Origin: Aphelocoma coerulescens
Taxonomy: Eukaryota > Chordata > Aves > Passeriformes > Corvidae
NCBI RefSeq assembly: GCF_041296385.1
Contig: NC_091014.1
Span: 7,043,578-7,107,577 of the forward strand
Reading direction: 5' to 3'
Length of the DNA: 64,000 nucleotides
Positions 39,201 to 52,477 of the stretch are shown piece after piece. A program made the translations under genes and the position numbers. Below the pieces are notes generated by a model. That model searched no databases and had not been told where the DNA came from. It saw only the letters and a program-made list of their open reading frames with translations. How positions within the stretch are numbered: position 1 is the first letter of the stretch; the number at the start of each line of letters is the position of its first letter.

Positions 39201-40308
39201 ACGGAGCCATAGAGAAATTCCTCGTCAGCAGAAGCTGAAAGAAAACCCCTTTTTGCCCTGAGTTTTCATGAGAATGACCGAGGGTGGCACATGTGGAAAG
39301 TGTGTGGCAATTCTCTTTGCAGAAGTATCTGTGAGTTGCGAAGGCCCTGGTAACTTTGTGTGTGGTGACAGTGAAATAATCTTCCCAGAGTGTTTATTTT
39401 CAAGCTTGCTGGTTGCTAGGCAAACCAGTTTGCTGAGTTTCTTAATGTACCTCAGCTCAGACATGAAGCCGCATGTGGATACATGAGCGAAGAGGCTGGG
39501 GAGTAGAAAAGCAAACACTCTTCCTACTGTTTTGAGAGGTGGCCATTGGGAGTAAAGCTGCAGATGGAGCTCGGAATATCCTGCAATGCCTTTTCCTACC
39601 AGAGCTGAGTTCTGAGCTGTAAAGCAATTTATTTGTATTCCACTGTACTGAATTCTTTCTCTCTCTCTCTCTTTTTTTTTTTTTTTTTTTTTTTTTAAAT
39701 TCTGATCTGCAACTTGGAGTGGGCAAGGATACAAAATGCACATCATTTTTAGTCCAGATATTTTAAATGGATATGCAGGACTGGCTGAGACAACAGGATG
39801 AGAACAAGACAATTAGAGTTTCACAGAGGCACAGAAGGGCTCTTAGACAATGGGAGCTGTTCAGCTGTGCTTGTGACAGCTCTGAACCCTGTGGCCTCCT
39901 GTTTCGGTGGCTGCTCATCACATTCATAGAGGTGCTTCCTGACTGGGACTCTACATTGGATCTGAAGCATTAAAGTGGAAAAGGCAGATCCTAGGAGATG
40001 TGCAGTGGTTTCATGGTGCAGTTACCTAATCTAAATTTGCCTGTAGAATAGGCAGGAACCATGCTGTGATCATCTGCATTAATATCTGGGCATCTCAGGT
40101 GATCTCTGTGACCAAAGTCAGGCAGCAAATGGAACAGGGGGCTTTTGGTTGATAGGGTTAAGGATCCTACAGCCACATAGTGTGCTGCCATTAATTTTGG
40201 GTGGGATGTAAGCATCTGTTGGAGATGCTTTTCAAAGTACAATAGGAATGTGCACTTTCAGATTATGCAAAGCTCCCAGCTTTTAAGTCATTAAAATTAA
40301 ATAAGAAG
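36261..40308. other. Unique intronic sequence
   Basis: No gene was recognised. A 163-codon + ORF at 37409-37900 overlaps an offset 135-codon ORF and shows no known motif, so it is taken as chance. There is a direct repeat of tcttccatgga (38610-38620 and 38645-38655) and a (CT)n/(T)n tract described separately. Confidence 0.55.
39657..39696. repeat. (CT)n followed by T25
   Basis: CT dinucleotides run from about 39657 to 39671 and then 25 T to 39696. On the minus strand this is a poly(A)-(GA) tract that produces a spurious Lys/Arg-rich ORF. Confidence 0.95.
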
Positions 40309-40420
40309 AATCATAGAGCTGTTAAAGTTGGAAAAGACCTCCAAGACCACTGAGTCAAACTCAGTTAATGCTGCCATCTTCACCAGAAAACCATGTCCCC
40401 AGGTGCCACATCAGTCCATG
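40309..40420 (-). mobile_element. Short CR1 3' fragment, antisense
   Basis: Starts agaatcatagagctgttaaa then gttggaaaagacctccaaga, the standard antisense CR1 3' end, and continues to aaccatgtccccaggtgcca (40389-40408). About 110 bp, heavily 5' truncated. Confidence 0.9.
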
Positions 40421-43400
40421 TAGTTCCTGTTCCTCAGGTCCCTCGTCTCAGCAGTGCAGTTCATGAAAGGCAGAGCTGGTGTTTGAAAATCACAGCTCAG
40501 GTCATACAATCTTTTGCCTGTGATCACTGGGGAAGGCTACCAGAACTGATGCTGTGGCTTTATTTTGTAAAGATAGAATTACCACTTGAAAGAATGAGGT
40601 GCTGTGTCGACTTTTGCATCGTGGATTTGTGAAGTTCCAGACACCTTTAGGTGAAGCTGCTGGCTAAATGGGAGTTTCCCATGGTTTAGTCACAACTGCA
40701 AAGTTATTTGATCTTTAGGCAGTGGCTAGTTCCACCTTCATCACAGCCCTCTGTAGAAGGAATGTAGGAATTATTGGAAGCAAAACTACAGTGTCTGCAC
40801 TTGCTTTGCTTTGCTAGGTGCAAGATCATCTACTTGTTCCATAATTGATTTAGCCTCTTGGAGAATGCCACAGTGTGCCAGATCTTTTCTCGAGTTTCCA
40901 TGCGGAGAAAGAAGAAGAAGAACCATGCTTTTTCAAATTGGTGTAATCTTCTTTATATGGCCAGATAAGATCTCCAGAAATAATAGACCCTGCATATGTC
41001 AGTGTTGGAATAGGGAAATGCTTTGAAAAAAAAATTATGGAGATCACTTATGCCTCTAGAAAGGTTTGAGATCATTACTAGAATAAAAAAGGTTATTTTC
41101 TTGTGAGAATGCTGCCATCAGATAAATCCTGGGAGACAAGGAGCTCCTTTTGACTCATAAGATGAAAGTGGAAAAAAGGTACTTATATATTCACTTTGGA
41201 AAGAAAGTGATCATCAGTGGGGAAAAAAACCTGCTTAACAGCTCATTTGTGAAGCGTATAATGGCAGGAAGATCTCAGCACAGACAACTGTATTTCGTTT
41301 GATTCTTGATAGCTTTACTGTGACTGCCACAGAGGACGTAATGTAAATGTAATAGGCCTTTAAAGACAATACTTCCCTTTCTAATAGGGGTCAGGATTAA
41401 TCGGAAAGGAGCAAACAGTTCAGGAAAGAAGATGACTGTAATAACAAACATGACTGGGGATCTGAGCTGGGCCAGTTTCCCTTTTTAGCATCCATGCATC
41501 ACTGTCTCAGAACAGACTGCATAGCATCCTATCAAATTAGCATACACCAGGCAGCTCAAACAAATTAGTTCATCTCAGAAAGCGAAGAGGTTCTTCAGAA
41601 ACTTTCCTTTTTGGCTTAATTTCTGTGCTTTGTGTGGTTCATTCATCTTTGAACCCAAGTTTTATGGCACTGAAGCCTGCGTGCTCTGCACCTGATGGCT
41701 TTTCTTGCCTGGAAGTCTCCTTGATTGTGTGTTTTGGTGCCTTCACCCTGCTGGTGTGTGAGTTGGAGTGACAAGAGGTGCTGGTGGTGTGTGCCGTGCC
41801 CTGCTGTGACCTTGGAATTCATCCTGGAGTAAAGAACTAATTCCAGTTACAGAATCGTTCACATAGTTTCCAGGGATTTTTTCCTTGGGTGAAAATGATT
41901 TCTACCCTCTAAGGGGGTTGTTGCCTTCTGGTGATGGTGGTCCAGGGTTGTGAAGGAAATCACCTTGACTATACTGTCATAAAGTCATGCTTTATGTTGT
42001 GCAACCTTAAATCGGTGTTTTCAGGCTTCATAGAAGTCTCTTTCCTCTAAGTAGCTTTCCTATAAATAGCTGACATGGATTTCCAATCTTAATCCTAGTT
42101 CTTTTAGTGGGTGGGCTCTTTTTTTTACTGAGATTATAAAATATTGAGCAGCTAAACTAGAAGAAATTATAAGCCTCAAATGGGCATTAAAATTCTTGCA
42201 GCTGACTCTGATGACAAAAACTGTCAAAACACTAAGCTGTTGTAACTGTAGATAACAGTACCCCCAAAAAATAGAAGCTAAATCCAAACAAATAGAAAAA
42301 CTATTGGTGACTATGCAAGATCAAAGCTTTGTGCTGCTCATTCTGTCACAGACTGAAATGGTGAGCGGAAACCAAACTGGGGAAAGAAGAAGGAGGGGAA
42401 AGAAGAAGCTCTGCCTGGAGTGTGATATTTTTGGGTGTCTCTGTTATGGTCATGGCTATAAGTCCCAGCAGAGATCTGGGTATTGATGGGGTTACTTCCT
42501 CCCAAATGTTTTGTTAAAGGGGAAGCAGCAGAATGATTGGAAAGATAAGTCTGGAGTTGGGGATGTGCTGCCCATCCCTGGGCATAGCAACTCCCAGGGT
42601 TCTCTCATGCTGTGGCTGCTCATTGCAAGCCACAAAGGGGGTTTTAGATACCTCCTAACTCGGACAAAATGCTGAGGGAATGGGCACAGAGAAAGGTGTC
42701 AGTGCTCCAGAAAGAAGCTTCTTGCTACAGGAACGCCCAGCAAAAAATATCTGTGCCTCTTGCCACTATTGGAGTGTCCATCAGGACAAAGCAACAGCAC
42801 TTTGGCACAGTGGGAAGTGCTGTTCATCATCTGTAATGGGTAAACAGCAGCCCCAGCCTGCGGCATCAGGCATCTCCATGGGATCATCACTGTGGCCAGG
42901 GATCGGGATCAGCCCTGGAGAGGGGAGCCAGGGTCAGACACAGCCCAGGGCCGGGCCATGTCTGGTGTTAGAGCAGGCACTCATGGGGCCCCAGGGTAGG
43001 AAATGGCATTTTCAGTTGTGGCTGGGAGGCTTAGTGGAAGTTAAATGAGTAGGGAGGCTAAAAATACCAGTGTTAATACAGTGATCCTAGTTTTTGTGTT
43101 CTTGCCCAGGCAGAGGAAGCATTGCCATAGAAGGGGCTGCAGGGTTGAAACTGTGTGTTTGATGAATGAAAATAGCTAGAAAAAGTATTTGTGCTCTAAA
43201 GAATAGATGGCTGCAACTAGATTAGTCAGCTTTTCTCATGAATTTATATTTGGTTCTTGGGAATATGTGGGGAATTTGGTTTCTATACCATGTGTAGCAC
43301 TGTCCCAAAGTCCCTTCCGTTTCCTCTTGGCTGGTTAAAAACCCCCTCCACGCTTCAGTGTTGTTAACTTTGCATTCAGACATCACTGAGCTATTGAAAG

Positions 43401-43566
43401 TTAAATTGTAAATTCATTTTCATGGAGCTGTCAGAACACTGATGGACATGACTTTGGAAAGAAAATCTTAATTTCCATCTTCAGTTTGGGTTTATGTTGG
43501 GACGCACCTGGATCATGTGTGAGGAGAGTGAGAAGGTGTTTACAAAAAAAAACTAAGTAGAAAATT

Positions 43567-43581
43567 AAAAAAAAAAAAAAA
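43567..43581. repeat. Poly(A) tract, 15 A
   Basis: There are 15 consecutive A, preceded by A-rich sequence from 43546. No retroposed body was recognised upstream. Confidence 0.85.
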
Positions 43582-45072
43582 CAAAAGAGAGAACATGAGT
43601 TGTGCAGAAAAATGGCTTAGTAGAGAAGTGGTCTGCAGGACCAGAACCTCCCTGGTGTGTGCTGGTTACACAGAGCCTGAGCTCATCCCACAGTTAACTC
43701 CTTGGGGCCCATGGAGGAAGCTGTGAAAATGCTAATGAAGACTTTTTTCCCTACATACTGCCTCTCTTTGTGGTGCAGTCCAAAGTCACCTTTCTTTGGG
43801 GAGTCAAAGAGCAGAATTTAAGTGTGGTTGCCAAAGCCACGCTATGAAAATGACCTTTAGTTTGGTTGGTCTCACTTTGATTCAGTCAATCTTCTGTCCC
43901 AGGGGGGTTGGACATGGTATATTTTCCAGATGTTGAGTGTTCACTATTTTTTTTCCCCTGGTTTGGCTGGGGCAAAGTACAAATGGAAAGCCAATTGTAT
44001 CATAATTAAGAACATTAGCTATGTGCAGCCTAGATGTGAAATCTGTTTCCTGGCTATGTCTGTTGACTTAGTGACAGAGCACCTGCTAATGCAGTGGAAA
44101 ACTGCACAGCAAGGAGGTTGAATGGAAAAAGTGAAGTTTTATCCTTCCATCAGCTCTTTGTCTTCATTTTGTCAGTATTTTTGTCACAGCAATTTTTTTG
44201 TTGAATGAGAACAGATTTGCTGTCACAATATATGCTGTTCACTGTATTTCAGAAATTAAGTGTTCATATTAAATTATAGTTCCAACAGAAGAAGGAAAAA
44301 CTTACTTGTTCTTTATTTTGCTTTGATCTGCAGGACAGCCTAGCCTTGCAATCACTGCCTTCTCATAGAAAATCCAGTCTCTTTGGGTATGAATAATGTT
44401 CATACTCCAGTGTTAATCTTGAAATTCTAATCTTTAAATCCAGATAAAACAAAAATAATGCATGAGAAATAATTTAAATGAATCAAAACTCTAAAAGATT
44501 GGCATCTCATAGGATACTGCATAGTCCAGGTGGGTGCAAAGGGGTGAGGAGTCAAAACATCTCAAGCACCCTCTAGAATTTGCTGTTATCTCAATGTCAC
44601 TCATCAAGTCCTCTAACCTCTTTTTTTTTCCTTACATTGTTCCTAATTCATATTGAAATTATCTAAATCATAAAATTATTCCATGCCTTAATTAGAAGTT
44701 TGAAAAGAGCAGTTCCTCCAGGGTAAATGCTAACATGGTGAAAACTTTCAAAAATAGGTTGTTGCCGCACATGGATTTTGGCAGCTAAAAGTGGTTTCAT
44801 TTTGCAGAAGTTTCTTGCTTACCCATTTCCACCACTGTCCTACTTCCTCAAAGCCATGATACTTTTTTACTTGTTTGCTATGATCTGCAGGCAGGACAGG
44901 GAAAATTCCAGAAGGATTTTGAAGCTCCTCTTCAGAGAGGCGAAAACTTTGTCCGTGCGTGTGTTGGAAAGGTTGAATTATCTCCTTCCCAGCTGAAGGG
45001 AATGGTGCATCCCAACCATTGCATACACATTTACAATCATAACTTTTAACTAGTTAACCTCTTTTCCCAATT

Positions 45073-45088
45073 AAAAAAAAAAAAAAAA
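45073..45088. repeat. Poly(A) tract, 16 A
   Basis: There are 16 consecutive A in unique intronic sequence; no associated element was recognised. Confidence 0.85.
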
Positions 45089-47486
45089 TCTGTACCACAG
45101 TGTGACTATTGTGGGTTTTTTTCCTTTTTATCATGCAACACTGCTTGGTGATGCTTAGTGGAAGCCATGGCCTTCTCATAAAAGTCCTGTCATGTTGATG
45201 GTGTAAAATGCAGTATTTTCCAACTCCAAGGTTCTTTATAGAACTTTGCACACAATTAAATTTTAAACCTCAGTAAAAAATTGTAATTAATTCTGAGAGA
45301 TAAATTGCTTTCTTCATTAATATCATTATTTTAAAGGCAATGTTAATTCCTTTTTGGAAAAAAAAAAAAGTCTAGCAAGCCTGCTACGCTGGTAGTTCTG
45401 GGGAGCTTTTTTGGGGAGCTGGGGATTTGCTGTAGGATATATTGCTGTTAGCAAGAAAATGACTTGCTGTCAAGTATTTACCTATTCATGCCTGAGTCAA
45501 GAGGGGTTTAGTGGAGGCTGGACTGTGTTGTTAAGGGTGGATGAATTCAGCTGTATGTTTGAAATTATGATAATTGCTTCCCCATCTATTCAGTACTGGT
45601 TTTGACTCTTCCCTGACTCCAGCAGACTCCAGGAGAATCTCTGCTGCCTCTCCCTTGCTGGTGCTCCCTCCCACCATTTCTTTCTTCTTGCCCGATATTG
45701 CGGAGTCCCTGTTTAGCACTCTGATTCCTGTCTGCATCTGTTCCCTTCCTTCTCTTTCCTTCCAGCACTTCCCTTTACTTTCTTCTGTGCACGACTTGTT
45801 GCTTTGCCCCCCTCCCTTGCTCTGCGAGCACTGGAGTGTGTTCAGGGCACAGGATAGAGCAGACTGCCTCACTTCTGCCTCCTCTCATCTCCTTCCTGCC
45901 TTCCCAGCAGATCCACCCCAGCTCTCCCCCTCCCATTGCCCAGGAACTCTTCCCAGCATTAGCAATTTCATGCCATGGCCTCATACAAAAATCAATGTGA
46001 AAAAGCACCCTGTTGGTGCCCGGGGCTGACATGTGACCAAACACTTCAGCTGAGCTTCAGGTTATTTCATGCTTTAATGAGAAAGGTTGTTAAGGAGATA
46101 GGGAATAGGGTTGCATGAGTATCTCAGAGCTCCCCAAAAAATTTTCATTTAAATTCACAGAGGCTCTTTCCAACCAGTGAAACCATATCTGTCCTGGTAA
46201 GTGGAGGAAAAAATCCAGTGAAATGATGGAGCCAGCTGAAATAGAAGTGCTTTATTGTGTAGAGGGGAAATAAAGGGATTTCCATTATTTTGTTGTCTGA
46301 GATCAGCAGTGAAACCCAGATTGGGATGGGAGCTCCCTGTGTTTTTATAATGTCATAAACACTGGGAGAGCTGTGTGATCAGTAAATGACTGGTGTGAAT
46401 ATTGCAGCTTCTCACAGCATTTAACTGAAGGCAAGGAGCTTGTTCAAGACACAGCTGGAGCGAAGTGCAGTGTTGAAAGCTTAAGCAGAAGGGACTTAAG
46501 GGGTTCATGAAATATAGCTGGGAGCAGCTCTATGAGTTTCTGGGTGCTCTGGTCTGCAACCAAAGCTGGTAAGCACCGAGAGGTCTTAGGGCTTTCCAGC
46601 AAAAGGGTTTTATTGAAGTTCTGGTCTGGCTGTCCCAAGCATGAGGGTTAGGATGAAAACCTTATTTGGTAAATTGAATGGCTAGGGCTGTCGATAACAG
46701 GAAAGCAAAAAACACAATTAAAAACACTCTGGGTGGCTTATTTGTGCAAGCCATTTGGATCAGTTGTGTGGACCCTAAATTGGAGCCTGTGATGCTCTGG
46801 CATGCTGTGGTGGATTATATACAAAGCAGGAAACAGTGAATCATTCTGCTACTCCAAGTGGCATAAATGAACCCATATTCTGTCCTTTTGAGTAAAAATG
46901 AGGTAAAACATTCTTGGTTCATAGGATCGCTGCCCCATTAAGACAAGCTGTCAAACACCTGCGGTATAACACCATGCAAAAGTCTTTTTTCATCCGTTCC
47001 TAAACTTCCTATCACTATTTCCCTATCTGCTGGCTACAAAAACATTTCTGGGTAAACAGGTACTTTGTTTCCACAGCAGCAGCCTCTTCCTTTTGCTTAT
47101 CCACTTACTGGTTCATGTGGCTGTTTTGCAACTTGGGAGCTGTTGGTGAGGTCACAGCTGCCTGGTTGTGTCATCCAAGTATGTGACTTAAAAAGGAGGA
47201 GCCTGCCCAGGAAAGGAAGTTCTTTTGTTAATCCACAAACATCTAGATAAGCAGCAGTTGTAGGGAATGAAAGCCAGAGAAAGTTGGTGGTAGCCAAATG
47301 ATGCTGTGACCAAACATGAGCCTTCTGAGAGCCGGCTGGAGCATAGTTGGGTTTGCTCAGCACCCTCCTGAGCATTTATCAGAGTGAGCTACGTACTAGA
47401 GCAGAATAATCTGCTGATGAGGGGAAATGATAAAGGAAAGACTATTTTTATTTCTTATAAATAAAACACAAACCTTCAGCTGGTGG

Positions 47487-47610
47487 ATCACAGAATCAAA
47501 GAAAGGTTTGGGTTGGCAGGAACTTTAAAGATCATATCGTTCCAACCCCCTGCCATGGGAAAGGGACACCTCCCACTAGACCAGCTTGCTCTACCTGATC
47601 CTTCAGTTGT
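47487..47610 (-). mobile_element. Short CR1 3' fragment, antisense
   Basis: Begins atcacagaatcaaagaaagg then tttgggttggcaggaacttt, aaagatcatatcgttccaac and cccctgccatgggaaaggga, all in CR1 antisense order. It lies about 1.1 kb upstream of the kinase exon. The right end is approximate. Confidence 0.9.
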
Positions 47611-48860
<1,250 letters not shown>

Positions 48861-51800
48861 CCAGACCTTCATTTCTGCCTCTTTGCTTCAGTTAGACTCT
48901 TGCATTTAAGGAACAGTGATTGACAAATGTGACTGACGAGTTGTTCAGCCCATCACAGGCAGACAAGATCACACACATTTAAATGGTGCTGAAACTGTTT
49001 TGAGAAATGCTCCTTTTCTTTTTTTGTGAATGCAGCCAGATAATTGCAAAGTGGGAAAGAAGTTAGGCTGGAGTAAGTCTATAATGCCATAAAAAGACCT
49101 TATCCACTAAGAGTGTCAGCAATTGTGTCACAGGCTTTGAGGAGAGCAGGAACAGGGTTATAATTTTTAAATGCTTAAAACAGTTTGTTTTCTAGTTGCT
49201 CTAAAATTATGACATGTTATGAATTGTCATACGAGATGGTGTTAACCTGTGCCATGCAGACGAGTGGTACCTCTGTACTTCTGGAAGGGGGATGTGTTTT
49301 CTCCTTACTTTGGCTGGAATACATAGATATGAAAAAAGCATTTCTCAATTGCTGTGAATTCACTGTAGTTATTAGAGCCTTGATCCTTACCTCTTCCCCA
49401 TCTTATGCCCTGAAGGTGGGATTCATCTCACCTGACTTGAGACATTTGGATCTGAACTTATCACCCTTGACTTTCATTCTAGGAAATGAAAAAAGATTGG
49501 TTACTTTAGGACTGGTTCATGTAGTTGGTTTTAAACTTCTAAAAGTGTCTTTTCTTCTCACTGAGTTGAAGGTAGAGCAATTACATAGAACTAACTCCAC
49601 ATTGGATTGGAGCACTGATTCCTGCTGTACTTCTGTCCCAAGTGGGACTTCTTGCCCCAGTGCTTGGTCATGTCAGAGCTGATGGCTGATCATCTGGGCA
49701 CCACATGACAAAACGGATCCTAAAAACTGACTGGATGAACTAAAAGCTCAGACAGCCCAAGTCAAAGGAGCTGGTTCAAGGGCAGATTCAGTCATCTCAG
49801 TAGGCAGAGGGGATCCTTTTCAGCAGAGAGACATAAATGGGGACTCCAGACAGCTACAACTATTTGTAGCAGTGCCTTCCTATTGCTGGGCCCACCTCGG
49901 GTCAGTACAATGTAAACCCAGTGATGAATGCAGCATGTTGTCTTGCTGTGTACGGTTATTGAGAACCTATCATAAAACTCAACCATTGCCATCTCTGTAA
50001 CCAGGCAATTGTGGCCCATAACCACAGCTTGAGAGTCTTTATGTTGATGGGTTTGTCCCCTGGTACTTGTGTGTGGTGTAAGAGCAGCAATATCCATGTG
50101 CAGGAAGAATTGCCTTGCATCAGCCTTGACCCTGAGCTGGTAGAGCAGAGAAATCATTTAGGTTATTTCTTGCTTCTGCATGGTGAAACGTTTCTGTTCC
50201 CTGCAAACAATTTCCTGAGAAACCAGGAGGCAGCACCCTGTGCTATTCCAGCTGCAAGGGCAGGAGAGTGAGTGGGCGGAAAATTCCTTAATTTCATGCA
50301 ATTAGATCTATTCAATCTCTTGTCCTGTGCACGTTAGGACCTTAAAAGAGAATGTCCCTTTTTTATCTCGTGGTGTCTTCTACTTAGCTGTTGCTAATAC
50401 AAACTTTGCCTGTCATTGTCTTTATTCTGAAAATAGACATCCTTGCTTGCAGATGCAGTTTTGAATTTGTATGTGCCACCAAGGAAACGTTTAGCAAATA
50501 ACAATCTAGAGTCTGCCTACAGTTGAGGAGAAGGGATATCAACCTGTTTCTCTGTTCAATGAATTCACTGCTTCAAAAGCCGTCAGTAAAAATAGATTTG
50601 AGAGCGGTTGAATGGATCCTGAGCAGCTGCTGCTAAGCTCCATCTAAGTGCCCTTCTTTTGTTTCTTGTAGCTTAACACTGAGTGGGGATGGCTAGTTCT
50701 TGTGTTGTTTAATGAGTGGGTGGACCCCAGAGCCCTGGGCTTCCCTGCAGAGCTGTGAGGTGCCACAGCCTTAATGTACCATGCCCTGAACCAACTCATC
50801 TGGAGGATATGCAGAGGATGCCTGGCAGGAGCAGTTGGTCCCTGTTCCCTGAGGGGAAGGTGTAGAGACACAAAGGATGGATGCAAAGCAAATACAAATA
50901 TGAACATGGGTTGATCCTAATCTCCCTGTCTGGTTTTGCATTTTTTTGAGGGTGCTTCAACTCTGATGGAATGAAAGTCCCAAAGACACCCTGCCTAGCT
51001 AAAATGCAGGCAAACTCCTTAATATCCTTCAGAGAAGGATCTTTTGTCTTACACTGGACTTTCTCCTCCTATCTTCAATCATTAGAATTTTGTTTTCCTC
51101 CTTACAAGCTCTGTGCTTTCTGGCAGACCTCCGCTAAGTGTTGTAAAATGCAGCAACTCTTCTTGAATTCCCCAGTTGTATATCAAATTGGGGTCTGGTA
51201 GGAAATCCTGAATATACTCCCTACAGTCTCTGCCAGCTCTCAGGTGAGCTGCTCATGCCCCTGTGTATGGTGAGCAGGTTTTTAGGAACAGTCAGAGGTT
51301 GTGCTGGCATGTCCAGGATCAATACCCACAGTGTCCCATATACTTTGTACCCTCAGGAATTTCTGGTGAAGATTCATCTCCCTGCCAGTCCTGCCAAATC
51401 GTTCAGATCTGGCAGAATCAATATGGGAGAGAATTTGAATGATTCTGTGTATTGAGGTAATATTTCAAGGAACATTTTTTTGCATTCAGGATTAAAAGTC
51501 TGAGCATGGGAGTACTAAAGGCAGTAGAGCCTGGTGATGAAAACACGAATCCAGTGACCAGAAGCGTTGGGTCCCCTCTCACCACTGCTACTTTCTTTCT
51601 GTCACAAGGGTTATTTTCTGTCTCAATATTTTCATTGGCTGTGAAACAGCCTTTATTGGAAAGACTTTTGAGTAAACAATTTTACCTGCAGTTGCTTTCT
51701 TGCCCTCTCTTCTGTCAGCAGACCCAGGAGAGTGGATGTGAGAGGGGAGGTTTCTGGGCCAGGCTCTTAGTGTGAAACCAAAACTTCTGTCAGTCCTTCT

Positions 51801-51960
51801 GTCTGTCTGAACTGAAAAGCTGTTGGGAGTATTAATCCAATATTCTGTGCAGGGTGAGGTCAGTGACCCCCATGTGAAGTACATGGAAGGTGGGAGATTT
51901 TATCTCTCTGTCTGTGGGCTTGGATGCTCTTGCTGCCAAAACAAAATGACACATTTTAGG

Positions 51961-52240
51961 AGCGATGCTCTGCGAAGAGAGGAGCCGAGCTGCCAGCCAA
52001 CTGATCTGCATGTTTGTGTGAGTGCCAGAGTGAATCATGCATACTCCATAATTCTATTTTTCCAGCCGTGGCCAACAAATCTGTTCTTAAAAAAGAAAAA
52101 AGGCGGAAGAGCCGTTAAGTCAATATTTATGCCTAGCAACCTTAACAGGGTTCTTCCAATATGGACTCTCTTGTGTCCCGTGGAAATCCATGGCAACATT
52201 CCCCGAAGACTGGGATGGGTGGGGACGGAGTGGGAAGGAG
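51961..52240. promoter_or_regulatory. CAMK1D: CpG-enriched intronic block with RFX-like half-sites, candidate enhancer
   Basis: By hand count, ten CpG fall in about 280 bp, well above the surrounding intron. Two RFX-type half-sites are present: cctagcaac (52132-52140) and ccatggcaac (52189-52198), 57 bp apart in the same direction. Unusually for this window, the block mixes CpG with AT-rich motifs such as gtcaatatttatg. Retained CpG and intact motifs fit a constrained, unmethylated regulatory element of CAMK1D or a neighbour, but this is inference. Confidence 0.35.
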
Positions 52241-52450
52241 CTCGCTGTGGAGTGATATACTGGGAGAGGCTGAGTCTGCAGTTAATCCAGGAGCCTGGGC
52301 CTGGCAAAGCATTTAAGCATGTGCCTAATTTCAGACAGTAATTAATTCCAGTGAAATTCGTGAGGAGGCTCCCCTTGCTCAGAGGCTTCAGAGCACGGTG
52401 AAGGTCCCACTGGGCACCTGTGTTTGGTACTACATCAAGAGGGGAGTTTT

Positions 52451-52477
52451 CTTAATGTCTTCAATTGAGACATTAAG
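52451..52477. repeat. Perfect 10-bp inverted repeat, 7-nt loop
   Basis: Left arm cttaatgtct (52451-52460), loop tcaattg, right arm agacattaag (52468-52477). It is followed closely by a 9-bp direct repeat gcttagaat at 52491-52499 and 52501-52509. Confidence 0.85.

Larger units (their letters stand above)
40421..47486. other. Unique intronic sequence with A-rich tracts
   Basis: No gene was recognised in 7 kb. Low-complexity items are A15 at 43567-43581, A16 at 45073-45088 and A12 at 45358-45369. A pyrimidine-rich stretch at about 45600-45960 keeps both a + and a - frame open for 113-151 codons without any domain. The AT-rich part at 41260-41590 looks like candidate conserved noncoding DNA (see findings). 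Confidence 0.55.

Noticed and set aside
39225..39812. 195-codon ORF on the minus strand, the longest in the window
   Set aside because: It reads through the poly(T)/(CT)n tract, giving Lys and Arg-Glu runs; there is no domain, and flanking frames are equally random.
43880..43930. Possible CR1 end (ggggggttggacatgg)
   Set aside because: Only one short word matches; the flanking sequence and 3' octamer tail do not.
45574..46029. 151-codon + ORF rich in Ser, Pro and Leu
   Set aside because: It comes from a pyrimidine-rich tract; such sequence stays open because stop codons need A and G.
49185..49682. 165-codon + ORF shortly after the kinase exon
   Set aside because: It does not continue the kinase sequence, has no known motif, and is within chance length.
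51823..52341. 172-codon + ORF across the CpG-enriched block
   Set aside because: No recognisable domain or splice context. By a rough estimate a few ORFs of 160-195 codons are expected by chance in 64 kb over six frames. Its openness follows from base composition.
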